Assembly: GCA_024195585.1 (NCBI GenBank)
Contig: SWBL01000011.1
Location: 62,001 to 126,000 of the forward strand
Length of the DNA: 64,000 nt
DNA from: Aureobasidium sp. EXF-3400
Lineage: Eukaryota; Ascomycota; Dothideomycetes; Dothideales; Saccotheciaceae
Direction of reading: 5' to 3'
Below, piece by piece: positions 29,974 through 40,928 of the stretch (position 1 is its first letter; each line of letters begins with the position of its first letter). Both the position numbers and the translations under genes were made by a program. The notes below the pieces were generated by a model. That model had not been told where the DNA came from. It ran no database searches and saw nothing but the letters and a program-made list of their open reading frames with translations.

Positions 29974-32901
29974 TTAGCTTGTCTCTGCATTGCTGCACAT
30001 GGCCATGACAATACGGTAGTCAAAGATCTCGACTCTGTCCAGACACAACCCCTCAATCTCTGCATAACAGGCACGATACTGCCGTGTCTCCCGAGGGTTC
30101 ACCAATACCACTTTCCGCATGCCCTTGTAGGCTTGACTTTCGCACACCGTATCCATGCCTCGATCGTGCCTGTCACTGTCCCGATCCCAGTACATCAAAT
30201 CTTGGATCATCACCGCCCCATGCTCAAGTACCTTCCGTCTGATCTTCTCTTCTTCTGCCTTTGGTAAGTCTGCTATGAAGACAACTGACTGGCTAAACAT
30301 GCATCTGTCTTTTTGAGCCAGTGGTATTCTCTGTTCGAACTTACAACGGCCCTCAGTCCAGCTTGGTTGTTTTGCTTTACCACTGCTCGTTTGGACTGGT
30401 TCCCGGACCATTTGCTGGGTAATATCTGAGAGTGGCGTTCGTGGTGATAATTCGAGGCTCTGTTTGGCAACCTGCTTCTTCCGTTCTCGGCATACAGGTG
30501 TGGTTTGATGGCAAACCTGTATGGTTTCACTGTCGCTGCTTTCATATGACTTGCGCTTGCCTAGCACTGTGGATCTCTTCGAGTTCCCCGATCCTTTCAG
30601 TGGAGACGATTCTGGTGGAGTAGGCAAAGGTGCATCTTGCTTGCTGGGAGTGGTAGAAGTCTGCCGCATCGCCCTTATCCGCAGATTGTCCTCCAGAACA
30701 GCTAACGGCTTGATTCTGAGTGCGGTCTCCGTATGTAGGGTACGAGTCGAGCCACTCTGGGCGGATCGAGGGGTTGTATCGGCGACGCTTGATCGAGGCG
30801 TAGTGTTGACACTGTGTCTGGCGTATCTCCGCTTGTGACTCTCCTCCAATCTAGCCATCCAATTGATGTTTTCTTGTGTTTCTGAGTCTTGGGGAGCATC
30901 CAAAGCTTCGGCCGCTGCAGATTGCAATTCATCGAATGTGATACAATCTCTCCATGTCCGGTCTCGATGTAACTTCTTCACCCGAGGGTGTCGTAACATG
31001 AAATAGCCTCCACGAAGTTTACTGTATGAGCTGCCAAGAACCTCAAACACTAACGGATCCCGAAAGTAGTCCCCAATTTGTAGCGTGCTCTCGGATTCGA
31101 TAACAAGTGTCGATGTGCTCTTGCTGTACGGTTCTGCAAGCATAGCCCCCTCGATATTGACTCTTTCCAAGATTTCTTTTGACATGCAATGATCGTATGC
31201 GATCGTCGCCACGATCCTGAATATAGGCTTGATACCATCTTGATGGAGCACACCTTTGTTTAGCAAGCATCCCAAATGAAAATGCGTGTACTTCAGGTGT
31301 AGATCCGATTGTTTCTTCGCTTCTTGGGAACTGTACGACGCGGCTACTACAGCAAAGTCGGCTTCGTCCCCGAGACCGGCTATGTAATCTTTCTTGAGCT
31401 TGATGCCATTCAGGAAATCGTGCGAAAGATAGGGAACACCACAGGGTTTGAGGACCAGACCCTCATGACGACATGCGATCGATGCTGCAAAGTGGTTCAT
31501 AAGCTTGCGTTCAGCAGTATCCTGTGAGAAATCCATTACACAGGATTCAGCTGGTACTGCTCGGCCATTGATTCTCTTGTAAATTGTGTTTAGTCGGGCT
31601 TTGCGTTCCTCGACAGATCGTGATAAGACATCTTCATCATCAAGCAACAAAAGATCAAATAATATGATCATCAACTGTTCGCTCGGTTGGCGCGGTGGAT
31701 CGTTTTCAGCTCCGATAAACGAGCCAGCACGGGAAACGTGTTTGCGAATCTCATCAAATCCAAGAATGCTGCCCTGTGCATCGGAGAAGACGACCATTTC
31801 TCCAACCAGGATACATGCGTGCTTGAATCTGCACTTGTCACTTCCGATGCGTAGGCATCTTTTAATAGTGTTCCGCAGACCTGCTCGATCTTCTGTGGAG
31901 TCCCTACCACTTTTTGAATATATCCTCAGCCAATCATCACCTCGGGTAAGATCAACATGTATCTAAACACACGAGTGGTCAGCGACCGTCAAGATAAGGA
32001 GGTTAGGCGGCTCACAAACCTGACAATATTCTCCATCATATTTTCTTTCCACCAGCCACTTTCCACCAGCAGTCATCTGCAAACAATGTTTTATAGACCT
32101 GGCTTTGGTGTATTCAGGACGACTAACCTTGACGCCAGGGGTTGGTCTGAATGATGAAAGAGCAGTCTGCCTCAGAATGATTCTGGATTGAGGGTCCGGA
32201 CGACTCGGATAATCAGCGAAGATTGTCTTTAAAGCGGCACATGCATCTTCAAAGCTGTCTTGCATACCAATCAGATCGGGAAGCAAGAAGTGAACAGAGG
32301 CCAGGATTGACTTTTCGTTGAGGGAAACTGGAGCGAAGTCTTTCAAAATGAGTCGTACGAACCATTTGGCTTCGACAGGGTGAAGGCGCATGAAGATATC
32401 GGAGAGGGAGGAGTCGATGCTTGCCGAAGGAAGGAAAGATTGACGGACCGAGCGAGCGGAAAATCTGTTGCCTGCAGCAAGAGCATGCAACACATCATCT
32501 GCGTCTTGTAGAGTGACGAAAGGGAGAGCCGGCGGACCGCGAGCCCCCAGAAGGCGCTGCAAGCAATCTCCAAGATCACCGTTATTAGGCGTCTGGAACG
32601 ACGCAAGCTCTCGTCTGGCAGAGGTACTCAAGCCGAGACATCGACCGAGTAATTTCAGGAGAGATGCAGTCTGTAAGCCATAGATGCGATCCTTTCTTCT
32701 GCGTGGGAGAAAGGATGATAGCAAAGCGGTGGTACCAAGTTCATCGAGGGCGTCAATAGCTTTCTGGTGTGATGTGAACCAGGTGGCATGTTGACGATAG
32801 AGTCTTGATCTCAGTTCTGCAGGAGGCAGAGGAGGATCGTGACATGTAATTTCTTCGCATCGCTCAAGATAATCGCAGAAGTAAGCAAACTTGAAGGACA
32901 T
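29974..32901 (-). CDS. ATP-dependent DNA ligase, Lig4-like fungal paralog
   Basis: Exons 32901-32128, 32076-32020 and 31962-29974 give 939 aa. The 19-codon middle exon carries the nucleotidyltransferase active site: VERKYDGEYC, with the adenylated Lys in motif I (K-x-D-G). Downstream are motif III (ILVGEMVVF), motif IV (EGLVLKP) and motif V (GIKLKKDY), then an OB-fold region. The N-terminal 250 residues resemble the helical DNA-binding domain of the Lig4 group (IYGLQTASLLKLLGRCLGL). After about residue 650 the protein is Ser/Pro/Thr-rich, and the last about 110 residues (SQSVVFIADLPKAEEEKI, HGAVMI) may hold a single divergent BRCT-like fold. It seals DNA nicks by family, but the tail lacks the obvious tandem BRCT domains of canonical Lig4. 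It may therefore be a second, less studied ligase. Intron 32077-32127 is stop-free and in frame. Confidence 0.85.
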
Positions 32902-33348
32902 TTGCTATAACATAGCGGGTATCGTGGGGTCCAAGAAGCAGGATTATTATCTTGACCTGTGGCAAATATGCAAGCGATAACAATCAAGAATAGAGCAGAA
33001 CAATGAAAACGCGATATAACCAAGAAACAAAATATGTCGAGCGTTCTTTGTCTGAGGAAGACGCGACGAGAAACTGGCGCGTGGATGCCTCGGCTTTTAG
33101 CAGCCGTTGACATCATTTGATAGAACTCCTTGTTGCCATCACTATCTGTTTGCCAACGCGATCGCAGCGTTGACAAGGCGTTGCTATTAGGATGTTGGCA
33201 TCAACCAAGTACCGAACGCCATCAATTGAGAATGACATGTGATTGCGGGAGTGCGGGGCAGGCACAGGTGGCCTAAGGTACCGTCTTGTTTACCCTCGTC
33301 AGTCGACGAGCCTTCACCGACTTGTCGCTTAACGCAGCAACACGCAGT
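32902..33348. promoter_or_regulatory. shared divergent promoter of ligase and DUF1295-type gene
   Basis: 447 bp separate the two ATGs. An A-rich, TATA-poor region lies on the ligase side. The DUF1295 frame is open for 25 codons before its ATG. Confidence 0.45.
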
Positions 33349-34194
33349 ATGAGTTCAGACGACAAGAGACACAAGAACAAGCTGATCCTTCGTGGGATCA
33401 AGCAGAGCAGCCCGCTGGGCACTGGTCTCTTCCTAGGCCTTCGCAGTCTTGACCCAGTACTTCAATATGGTCTCCTTGCCAAAGGCATCGCGGCCGGTGC
33501 CATCCACAAGCTTGGTGGAAAGACTCTGGCCCAAGGTCCGCCTGTCGTCACAAACACATTCCTCGATCGTCTTGCGCTATCACCCTACCGATTGATCCTC
33601 CTCGGCATGGCTGCAGGCAGCGCCATCAAGCAGAACTACTGGCTGGTCGGCATCTGTCAGGAGGAGTTTCCACCCTTGTCCGCCATCGAAGTCTCGGTCT
33701 TCAATACTGTCTTCAACTCTGTCAACTCGTTGCTCTTCACCTGCTCCGTGACCTCTGCTTCGGTCAACGGCGAACACTTCCCGCAGACTCCTTTGCTAGT
33801 CGGCTCTGCCCTGTATCTCGTTGGTATTTTCACAGAGACCTTTTCCGAATGGCAGAGGCTACAATTCAAGAAGAATCCCGCAAGCAAGGGCAAGGTCTAT
33901 ACTGGAGGCCTGTTCCGCTTCGCAAGACACATCAACTATGCGGGATATACACTGTGGCGTGCTGGCTACGCTTTAGCAGCTGGTGGGTGGACCTGGGGCG
34001 CCATCGTTGGCGCCTTCTTCTCGTACAACTTCATTTCAGACGGGATACCCGAACTTAACAGGTATTGTCAAGAGAGGGTAAGTTGCTCTCTTCCCGGATG
34101 CCGCGTCTCTGCTAACCATAGCTCACAGTACGGCGAACAATGGCAGAATTACAGAAAACAGACTCCCTACAAGCTGTTCCCATACATCTACTGA
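33349..34194 (+). CDS. DUF1295/steroid-reductase-like membrane protein
   Basis: Exons 33349-34077 and 34129-34194 flank a 51-nt, stop-free intron (GTAAGT, branch CTAAC, CACAG) and give 264 aa. The first in-frame ATG is 33349. About five to six hydrophobic segments are visible. The C-terminus shows the signature shared by DUF1295, isoprenylcysteine methyltransferase-like and sterol-reductase proteins: SEWQRLQFKKNP, GGLFRFARHINYAGYTLWRA, ISDGIPELNRYCQERYGEQW and TPYKLFPYIY. Such proteins bind a cofactor (NADPH or S-adenosylmethionine) at this C-terminal motif, so a lipid or sterol substrate in the ER membrane is inferred. The actual reaction is unknown. Intron removal brings CQER next to YGEQWQNYR, as in the family; retention would insert 17 residues there. 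Confidence 0.82.
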   Translation: MSSDDKRHKNKLILRGIKQSSPLGTGLFLGLRSLDPVLQYGLLAKGIAAGAIHKLGGKTLAQGPPVVTNTFLDRLALSPYRLILLGMAAGSAIKQNYWLVGICQEEFPPLSAIEVSVFNTVFNSVNSLLFTCSVTSASVNGEHFPQTPLLVGSALYLVGIFTETFSEWQRLQFKKNPASKGKVYTGGLFRFARHINYAGYTLWRAGYALAAGGWTWGAIVGAFFSYNFISDGIPELNRYCQERVSCSLPGCRVSANHSSQYGEQWQNYRKQTPYKLFPYIY

Positions 34195-34324
34195 GTGTGC
34201 TTCCATCAGTCACGACTCAATCCAACATGTGCTTTCCCCAGGTGGGAGACTGGAAAGAAATTATTATAATGGCTCTAGAGGTATCTTTTGTAGCATAGCT
34301 TGCGCGTTACTGTCGAGCAGTAAT

Positions 34325-35362
34325 TTACTTGCTTCTCTTGTAAATCTTGCGGAGGAACTCCTCAAACACCTCCTTCTTGAGGCCTTCGCTCTCGTCCACC
34401 TCGGCAATGTGTTTTCTGATGTCGCCAACCTTCTCCTCCTCATATGCATGGTAGACCTGGTCGAGCTGCAGCTCATTGAAAAGAGCCTTGACCTTGGCCT
34501 CGTCGTCCTTGTTCTTTCTTCCGTAGTGTTGCTCGAGAACGGCACGCTGCTCCTTGGTTGCGCGCTTCAGAGCCTGGTTCACCAACCAACTGCACTTGTT
34601 GTCCTGGATGTCGGTACCAATCTTGCCAAGAGTCTCGGGGTCGGCGTAGTTGTCAAGGTAATCATCCTGGACCTGGAAGTATTCGCCCATAGGGATAAGG
34701 ATGTCGTGTGCCTGCTTGAGGTTCTTCTCGGTGGCCATGCCGCAGAAGTGCAGGGCCAGAGCGACGGGGAGGTAGAAGGAATAGTATGCAGTCTTGTAGA
34801 TGACGATAAAGGTGTACTTCTCCAGACTGAAGTTGTCGAGGTCAACGTGGTCCTCAGGGGCAGTCAACAAGTCGCAGGCCTGGCCCAGCTCGGTCTGGAA
34901 GGTGACCTCGTGGAACAGCTCCATCAGATCGACGTAGTTCTTCTCCTGACGGAAATACTTCTTGAGCAGGATGTAGATGGCGCTCTCGAGCATGAAAGCA
35001 TCGTTGATGGCGATCATGCCAACGTTGGGCATCAGGTACCAGCAGGGAGAACCGCGGCGTGTCTTGGACGAGTCCATGATGTCGTCGGAGACGAGGAAGA
35101 AGGCCTGAAGCAGCTCGATCATCCAGCCGAGGGTAGCAGAGCGGAAGTACTCGTCGTCACTAAGGTCGCGCTTGAGGAGCAGGGCCGCTGTGTCGACAAC
35201 CGACATGCCGCGGTTGCACTTGCCGCCAACAGTGTTGTGCTGAAGAGAATTTTCGAACCATTTGAGAGCCTGGGTAGGGAGCTTGTATTGTTGGCAGTGG
35301 TCGCTCAGGTCCTGGATGAGCTGAGGGAAGACGGACTCGAATTGCTTGAGAGTGGTAGGCAT
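34325..35362 (-). CDS. erg20: farnesyl-diphosphate synthase (ERG20)
   Basis: The enzyme condenses IPP with DMAPP and then with GPP to make farnesyl diphosphate, feeding sterol, ubiquinone, heme A, dolichol and prenylation pathways. This intronless 345-aa protein starts MPTTLKQF. The first Asp-rich motif is [14 protein letters not shown] and the second [21 protein letters not shown] and the C-terminal KIYKRSK also match FPPS. The residue pair before the first DDxxD (FF) is typical of eukaryotic FPPS, fixing the chain length at C15. Upstream of the ATG the frame remains open and would encode an Arg-rich, acid-free stretch resembling a mitochondrial presequence, but without an ATG (see finding). 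The gene is divergent from APC8 and convergent with the DUF1295 gene, with a gap of 130 bp. Confidence 0.96.
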   Translation of the reverse strand: MPTTLKQFESVFPQLIQDLSDHCQQYKLPTQALKWFENSLQHNTVGGKCNRGMSVVDTAALLLKRDLSDDEYFRSATLGWMIELLQAFFLVSDDIMDSSKTRRGSPCWYLMPNVGMIAINDAFMLESAIYILLKKYFRQEKNYVDLMELFHEVTFQTELGQACDLLTAPEDHVDLDNFSLEKYTFIVIYKTAYYSFYLPVALALHFCGMATEKNLKQAHDILIPMGEYFQVQDDYLDNYADPETLGKIGTDIQDNKCSWLVNQALKRATKEQRAVLEQHYGRKNKDDEAKVKALFNELQLDQVYHAYEEEKVGDIRKHIAEVDESEGLKKEVFEEFLRKIYKRSK

Positions 35363-35826
35363 GATGGCAGTGCTCGTGCGGATGCGCAAAGAGTGTATGG
35401 GCTGAAGTCGCGGCGGGAGGATCGACAGGCTGTTCAGGGTGCGACGAGGACCTGCAGAGCGTAGTCTGGACAAGGAGTGGATGAGACGAGCAATGGCGAC
35501 AAGGTTAACGAGTGAGAGTGCTGGAAACCAAAAGTCGTCCGATTTGTTTGGCCAAATTGACTCGGTTCTCTGTCCCCTTACCGCAGAAGCCAGAGCCCCA
35601 CGGATAATCTCGACTCCCTCGTCCTACCGCGCGACTCAGTCGAAATTACCAAACTGCTCTACACCTAGTCATCCTCAACCACGGCTAGGTCTTTTGTGCT
35701 AGAGCGGGGATATATCGAATCTCTTGCCATCTCGGGACCTTCATGCTGTCTGTACTTTTGTGAAACATAAACATCAACAAAACAATTCTGGGCAAGCCAA
35801 CCATTACTCCGACATCTCCGTCCGAC
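35363..35826. promoter_or_regulatory. shared divergent promoter of FPPS and APC8
   Basis: 464 bp between the two ATGs. Part of it (35363-35494) is an open FPPS frame without an ATG. Confidence 0.45.
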
Positions 35827-37917
35827 ATGGCTACTTTGTCCACTGAGCAGACATTGCAACTACGAACTCAATTGCACCAAGCGGTAGCCGCATGTAACGA
35901 TCGCTGCTTGTACCGTTCTGCAAAATGGTGCGTCCATCTGCTCGACCCGAGTATTGCCTCTGCTAAGACAACAACCAGGGCTGCAGAACTTCTCAATGCT
36001 TTTGCACACTCAGACCATGACCTTGATTCTACTTGCCATACAGAACCAAACTCTCCGAATGGCCAAGACGATTCATGGTCCACTTTTCAATTCTCACAAG
36101 ACTCGCACGAGGCCCGCTTAGAACGCAGAGAGTACCCAAAGTTTCTCATGGCCAAATCTTTCTTCGACTGTCGTGAATTCGATCGCTGCGCTGCTACTTT
36201 GCTACCTAGTCTTGTTCCACAACAGCCCGTTACGAGAAACGCGACGAATCCTGCCGCAAAGTCCAAGTCCAAGCCACCGCTTTCGTTACCAGGCTTACCA
36301 CAGCTCAGCCAACGTTCTCTTTTCCTTGCCTTGTATGCAAAGTATATGGCTGGCGAGAAACGTAAAGAAGAAGACAGTGAGATGATTCTAGGCCCTACTG
36401 ATGGTTCCGTCACTCTGAATAAGGAGCTCAGCAGGATATCCAGCATCCTTGATGAATATCTCAGCGCTCGAGGTGGTCTTCAAAGTACACACGAATCACA
36501 GGGCTTCCTGGAATACCTGTACGGCGTCGTTTTGTTGAAAGGCAAAAATGAAACACTTGCAAAGGCGTGGCTCCTCAAGAGCGTCAATCAATGTCCATGG
36601 AATTGGGGAGCATGGCAAGAACTTGCGGACCTGTTAAATTCGGCCGAGGAGGTCAGTATTCGACATCTCTCCTTCTACAATGCACTGACAACCCGATTCA
36701 GCTCAACGGAATCACCGAACACTTGCCACAAAACATCATGACCTTCATGTTCCACATCTACTGTAGCCAAGAGCTCTTCCAGTCCACGGAAAAGGTCTAC
36801 AACGAAATCAATCAAATCAGCAGCATCTTTCCCAACTCAGCCTTCCTGCAGACTCAGCGTGCTCTGCTGCATTACCATTCCAAAGGTGGGCGAATCCGCA
36901 CACCTTGTACCCATTCCTGTCTTGTTGACTTTGTCTGCAGAGTTTGAAGAAGCCGATGGACTATTCGCCGACCTTCTCTTGCGGCATCCTTACCGGCTAG
37001 ACTCGATGGACTCATACTCAAACATTCTCTATGTAATGCCATCAAGGCCGAAGTTGGCACATCTTGCATCTGTCGCATCAGCGATCGACAAATTCAGACC
37101 GGAGACATGCTGCATCATCGGCAACTATTACTCTCAATGTTCAGAGCACGAAAAGGCAGTCATGTACTTCAGACGAGCTCTGACCCTGGATCGGCAGTTT
37201 TTGTCAGCGTGGACTCTGATGGGCCACGAGTACATTGAGCTCAAGAATACGCAAGCAGCCATCGAAAGCTATAGACGAGCTGTTGACGCCAACAGGAAGG
37301 ATTATCGAGCGTGGTACGGCCTGGGTCAGGGCTATGAACTCTTGGACATGCATTCCTATGCTCTATTCTACTTCCAACGCGCGGTGGCTCTACAGCCCTG
37401 GGACCCCAAGATGTGGATGGCCGTGGCAAACTCATTCGCCAACTGCGGCAGATTGCAAAATGCGATACGGTCATACAAGCGAGCGTTGGTTGCTGGTAGC
37501 TATCTTGATAATGGTGGTGGAGCGGTCAGCTTTGCATCGTCAGCAGATCCGCTCGCTGGAGCAGTTGGAGGTGCACTGGATCCTGAGATCCTCTACCAAA
37601 TTGCTCTTCTTTATGAGCAGGACAACAACATGGACGAGGCATCTGCATACATGGAACTTACGCTGGCACAAGAGGAAGGGCCAGACGAGGAAGACTTGCC
37701 ACCGGGGGCACCGCTGTCCAGTGCTGGAGGAGGCATCGGTATCACACAAACAACCAGCAAAGCAAGATTATGGCTGGCCAAGTGGAGCTTTGTCAAGCAG
37801 GATTGGCAGCGTGCGTCAGAGTTGGCAAATGAATTGTGTCAAGATGGAGTTGAAGTGGAAGAAGCCAAAGCCTTGGTCAGAGATATAAGAGCCAGGCTAG
37901 AAGCCGATGGTCACTGA
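35827..37917 (+). CDS. apc8: anaphase-promoting complex subunit 8 (Cdc23)
   Basis: APC8/Cdc23 is a TPR scaffold in the arc lamp of the APC/C ubiquitin ligase that triggers anaphase and mitotic exit. Exons 35827-36651, 36702-36885 and 36941-37917 give 661 aa; introns are 50 and 55 nt. The N-terminal APC8 domain spans about residues 1-270. The TPR array includes the nearly diagnostic [80 protein letters not shown] and [21 protein letters not shown] Gly/Ala-rich loop of about 45 residues interrupts the last repeats ([20 protein letters not shown] and [15 protein letters not shown]). The ATG at 35827 follows GAC and is the first in frame. Confidence 0.95.
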
Positions 37918-38039
37918 GAGGTCGTCAACATGCTCTAGTCGATGTTGCGACAATAGAAAGATGGCAATTCCAAAACAAGCCAGAAGAAGAATACATTCAT
38001 GAAACGATCAAAAGTCGGATATAGGAAGAAACAGGGAAT

Positions 38040-38712
38040 CTACATAAGGGCCAGAACCAAGCTGCTGAGGACGCTCAGTCCAACAACAGTCCAGCCAGTG
38101 ACCTGGACCTGCTTGTTGGTAATGCCCTTGCCCAGGTCCCACATCAAGTGTCGCAGGCCGTTGAAGCTGTGGTAGGTGAAGGGGAAGCTGGCGACGAGCT
38201 TGGCCAAGATGGCAAGAGCGGCGGGCCATGCAGCAAAGGAAGCGGCAAGACTGGCGCTCTCAAGGTGCCAGCCAAAGGCAGGAGCGACGAGGTATGAGAG
38301 ACCAAAGAGATAGAAGGTGCCGGAGAGGGTGACGCCGGTGACACGGTTGAGAGCAGAGCCGTACCAGGTGATCTGAGGCTTGTAGATGCCCAAGTGAGGC
38401 GAGACGGGACGGTTCAGGCGCTGCTTGGCCAGGATCTGTTGCGAAGCCTCGGAATCCGAGACGCTCTGGAAGGCAGCGTGTCTATGGACAGGACATGTGT
38501 GAGATTGATGGAAGCTAGAGCGGCGCGAGCAGACGCAATCCGTACCTTTGCTGGGCCAAGCCGGCGGATGAAAGAAGCTGGGGAGCGCGCGAGGAGAGGA
38601 GCGAAGGCTGGCGGACCGCCACTGCTGCTACGTTAGTCCATGTCGCAGTGGTACCAAGTCAGGCAGACGTACAGCGGCGCGCTGTCTGCAAACCGAGTCT
38701 CTGGGCAAGCAT
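38040..38712 (-). CDS. sdh3: succinate dehydrogenase cytochrome b560 subunit (SDHC/Sdh3)
   Basis: SDHC anchors complex II in the mitochondrial inner membrane and helps bind heme b and ubiquinone. Exons 38712-38673, 38621-38546 and 38481-38040 give 185 aa. The first two exons encode an Arg/Ser/Leu-rich mitochondrial presequence (MLAQRLGLQTARR...). The mature part has RLNRPVSPHLGIYKPQITWY, the quinone-site SALNRVTG motif, the heme-ligand His in HSFNGLRHLMWDLG, and three hydrophobic helices. The acceptor of intron 1 is a tandem GCAGCAG, so an isoform with one additional residue in the presequence is possible. The gene is convergent with APC8, with a gap of 122 bp. Confidence 0.93.
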
Positions 38713-39190
38713 TGTGATTGTTGTGTCGTCGTTGTCGTCAAGCCAAGTGCAAGTGCTGTACGAACATCGAATGCCCGGCTTGTCGTGCTTAGCCGAGGAA
38801 CTCTGGTCGGCCAATCAGCGTCCCTCCGTTGACCGGCCAAACCGCCCACATAAATTCTTCACTCCCGACTTTTCTTCTTCCTTTCTCTTCTCAACATGGG
38901 ACCTGGCACCCACCGCTTGGACTATCTCAGTATGATATACCGGTGTTTTTTGTTCGACATTCTGTCGGACCCCATTCCAGGTTTCTAGACCGAAACTGCC
39001 CGTCGTTAATCGCCCATTACGCCCGTGACCTATGGCTCGGTGGGTTTCATATTCAGGGCCACATCTTTTTCTGTCCACTCGTCTGCGCGCCTGCTCGAAA
39101 TTCTTGTACCTTGTTTCATCCAGACGTTTGTCTTCGCGCGTCCGTCTTGTGCACTTGTGACTTTGCTACTGGCATTGACTTGCACACATA

Positions 39191-39694
39191 ATGCCTAGCA
39201 CCAAGTCCGCACCAAGCCCACACATTGCCGGCGTCTGCCCTTCATACAGAATACTTGCTCTTTACAGACAGGTCTCACCGGATGTGTTTTCACAATGGTG
39301 GTATCCTCGAGGCGCTGTAATCTTGGGGTACGCAGATATGTGCGTGTTGGCGGTGTGGACATGCACTCTGCATGTGACAAGTAAAGACTTTGTCCGCAAC
39401 ACGCTTGGTATTCTTTTGCTGCGAACTGAGCTATATGAGATTATCAACTTCATGCCAACAGCACGCACATTCATGATCAAGTACGGAAAAGCCCTACCGA
39501 AGTGGAGAACAGCCACTTCTACGACACGTATTGTATTCATGCCAGAAGTTCCTTCGATCAACAATAATTTGCGGCATTCAATTCTGTTCCTTGAGCTTAA
39601 TACAACGGTAATTGGCTCCAAACTCGCTCACAACTTTACCGCTATCTGCCGAAACTCTCGTCGGCTGCTTATACCCGTCAGTACCTGCCAGTGA
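39191..39694 (+). CDS. uncertain orphan ORF of 167 aa
   Basis: This open frame begins with an ATG preceded by ATA and ends in TGA. The composition is mixed, with several short hydrophobic stretches (GAVILGYADMCVLAVWTC), and it shows no signal peptide or known domain. No introns are needed. It could be a lineage-specific gene or a chance frame in the gene-poor island; I lean slightly to chance. Confidence 0.2.
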   Translation: MPSTKSAPSPHIAGVCPSYRILALYRQVSPDVFSQWWYPRGAVILGYADMCVLAVWTCTLHVTSKDFVRNTLGILLLRTELYEIINFMPTARTFMIKYGKALPKWRTATSTTRIVFMPEVPSINNNLRHSILFLELNTTVIGSKLAHNFTAICRNSRRLLIPVSTCQ

Positions 39695-40489
39695 AGACAG
39701 CCGATGTCCCCCCTTTATTTGGTCAAACCTTCCACTACCGCCAGCATCGAGAATGCGCCAGATTCAAGTAGGACAACTAATCGGTGCCTAGTCGGCACTG
39801 CTACCAGGCTATTTAACCTAATCGAAGTACGGCATTACTATACAATGCCGGCCTAACGACTTTGTACCTTATACTACAAAGGTGATGACTGCGCAGCGTC
39901 CATCATTGGCTTGACACGAATTTCTTCTGACGTCAACGCTCCGTGTAGTAGCCGCATTAGCAACGTGAAGACTGTTGGAGAACATGTGTGCCTTGCGGTG
40001 GTGGTGTCTCGGCTAGGCTGAATCGTTGCGGCCTCAGGTCCATGATTATTGCTGGATGTACCTTGTTACGTGTACGATGTCGTGCCTCAACTAAATCGAG
40101 TTTAGGATCTTGATGATGGTTGACTAGTCAACCTTACTGATAACCGGTGGCCCCCTAGAATGCCAGCACAGCAGTTCAAGCGACTGCCGCCATAGCTTTT
40201 TTGGCCGCATCCTGTGCATCCTGCGGTTGTTGAAACGATAACTTCTCACGGACGACTTCGGCTGACATTCTTTGGGCTGCCGTTCGTCATACGGTTGCGT
40301 CGAGAAGGATCAGTAGCTGAGTTCTAACCCATGCTAGTCGTTAGCGGAATAGCAAACATTCTTTTCGGCCTGAGGCTGGCCAATTTGATACGATCTTTCG
40401 TCGGCCATTTCCTATATCTGATATATCTACAAAAGGATAAAAAGTCTAATCAGAATTGAGTTTACACGAATGCTGATATAGAGCCAAGC

Positions 40490-40681
40490 TCATGGAGTCC
40501 CAACGGCACTTTCTCGAGTCCGAACTTTGTCGCAACGAATGCGCGGTGTAGTACCTACAGAACCCTTTGACCGTTCACCAGGCACATGAAGGATTCCAGC
40601 AGGAAGAAGTTGAGTCTGTTCGCTACCGCCAGAGCATGATTCCAAATAGTCTTCAAGACGCCGTGAGTTAAAAGGCAATGA
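40490..40681 (+). pseudogene. possible relic coding fragment with an in-frame stop
   Basis: A frame starting with ATG at 40491 reads MESQRHFLESELCRNECAV, meets TAG at about 40548, then continues in the same frame for about 40 hydrophilic codons (NPLTVHQAHEGFQQEEVESV) before a GTGAGT-like donor. The continuity across the stop suggests a decayed exon. The family is unknown and a chance frame is possible. Confidence 0.2.
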
Positions 40682-40928
40682 CCTCACCTTAAGTTGAACC
40701 TCCACGTGCTCTCCACTGGGTTTCCTCGCAAACTGCTGTCACCCAGAGTTTTGCACGTTGTTAAAAGCCCTTGCTGCTTGACAGTTCCGTTGTACGAATG
40801 AAAGCGGCGGCGTGGGGTTGACGTGCTTGCTTCGTGCGGATGGCACTTCTCAACCCCCTCAAAACAATCAGATCTGTACTGTCCTCCATTCGTGGGAGTC
40901 CCATCACCTGATTACGTAGCAAGATGAC

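Noticed and set aside
34229..35464. 411-aa open frame on the plus strand opposite FPPS
   Set aside because: It is an antisense shadow rich in Leu/Val with no domain. The sense frame is unmistakable FPPS.
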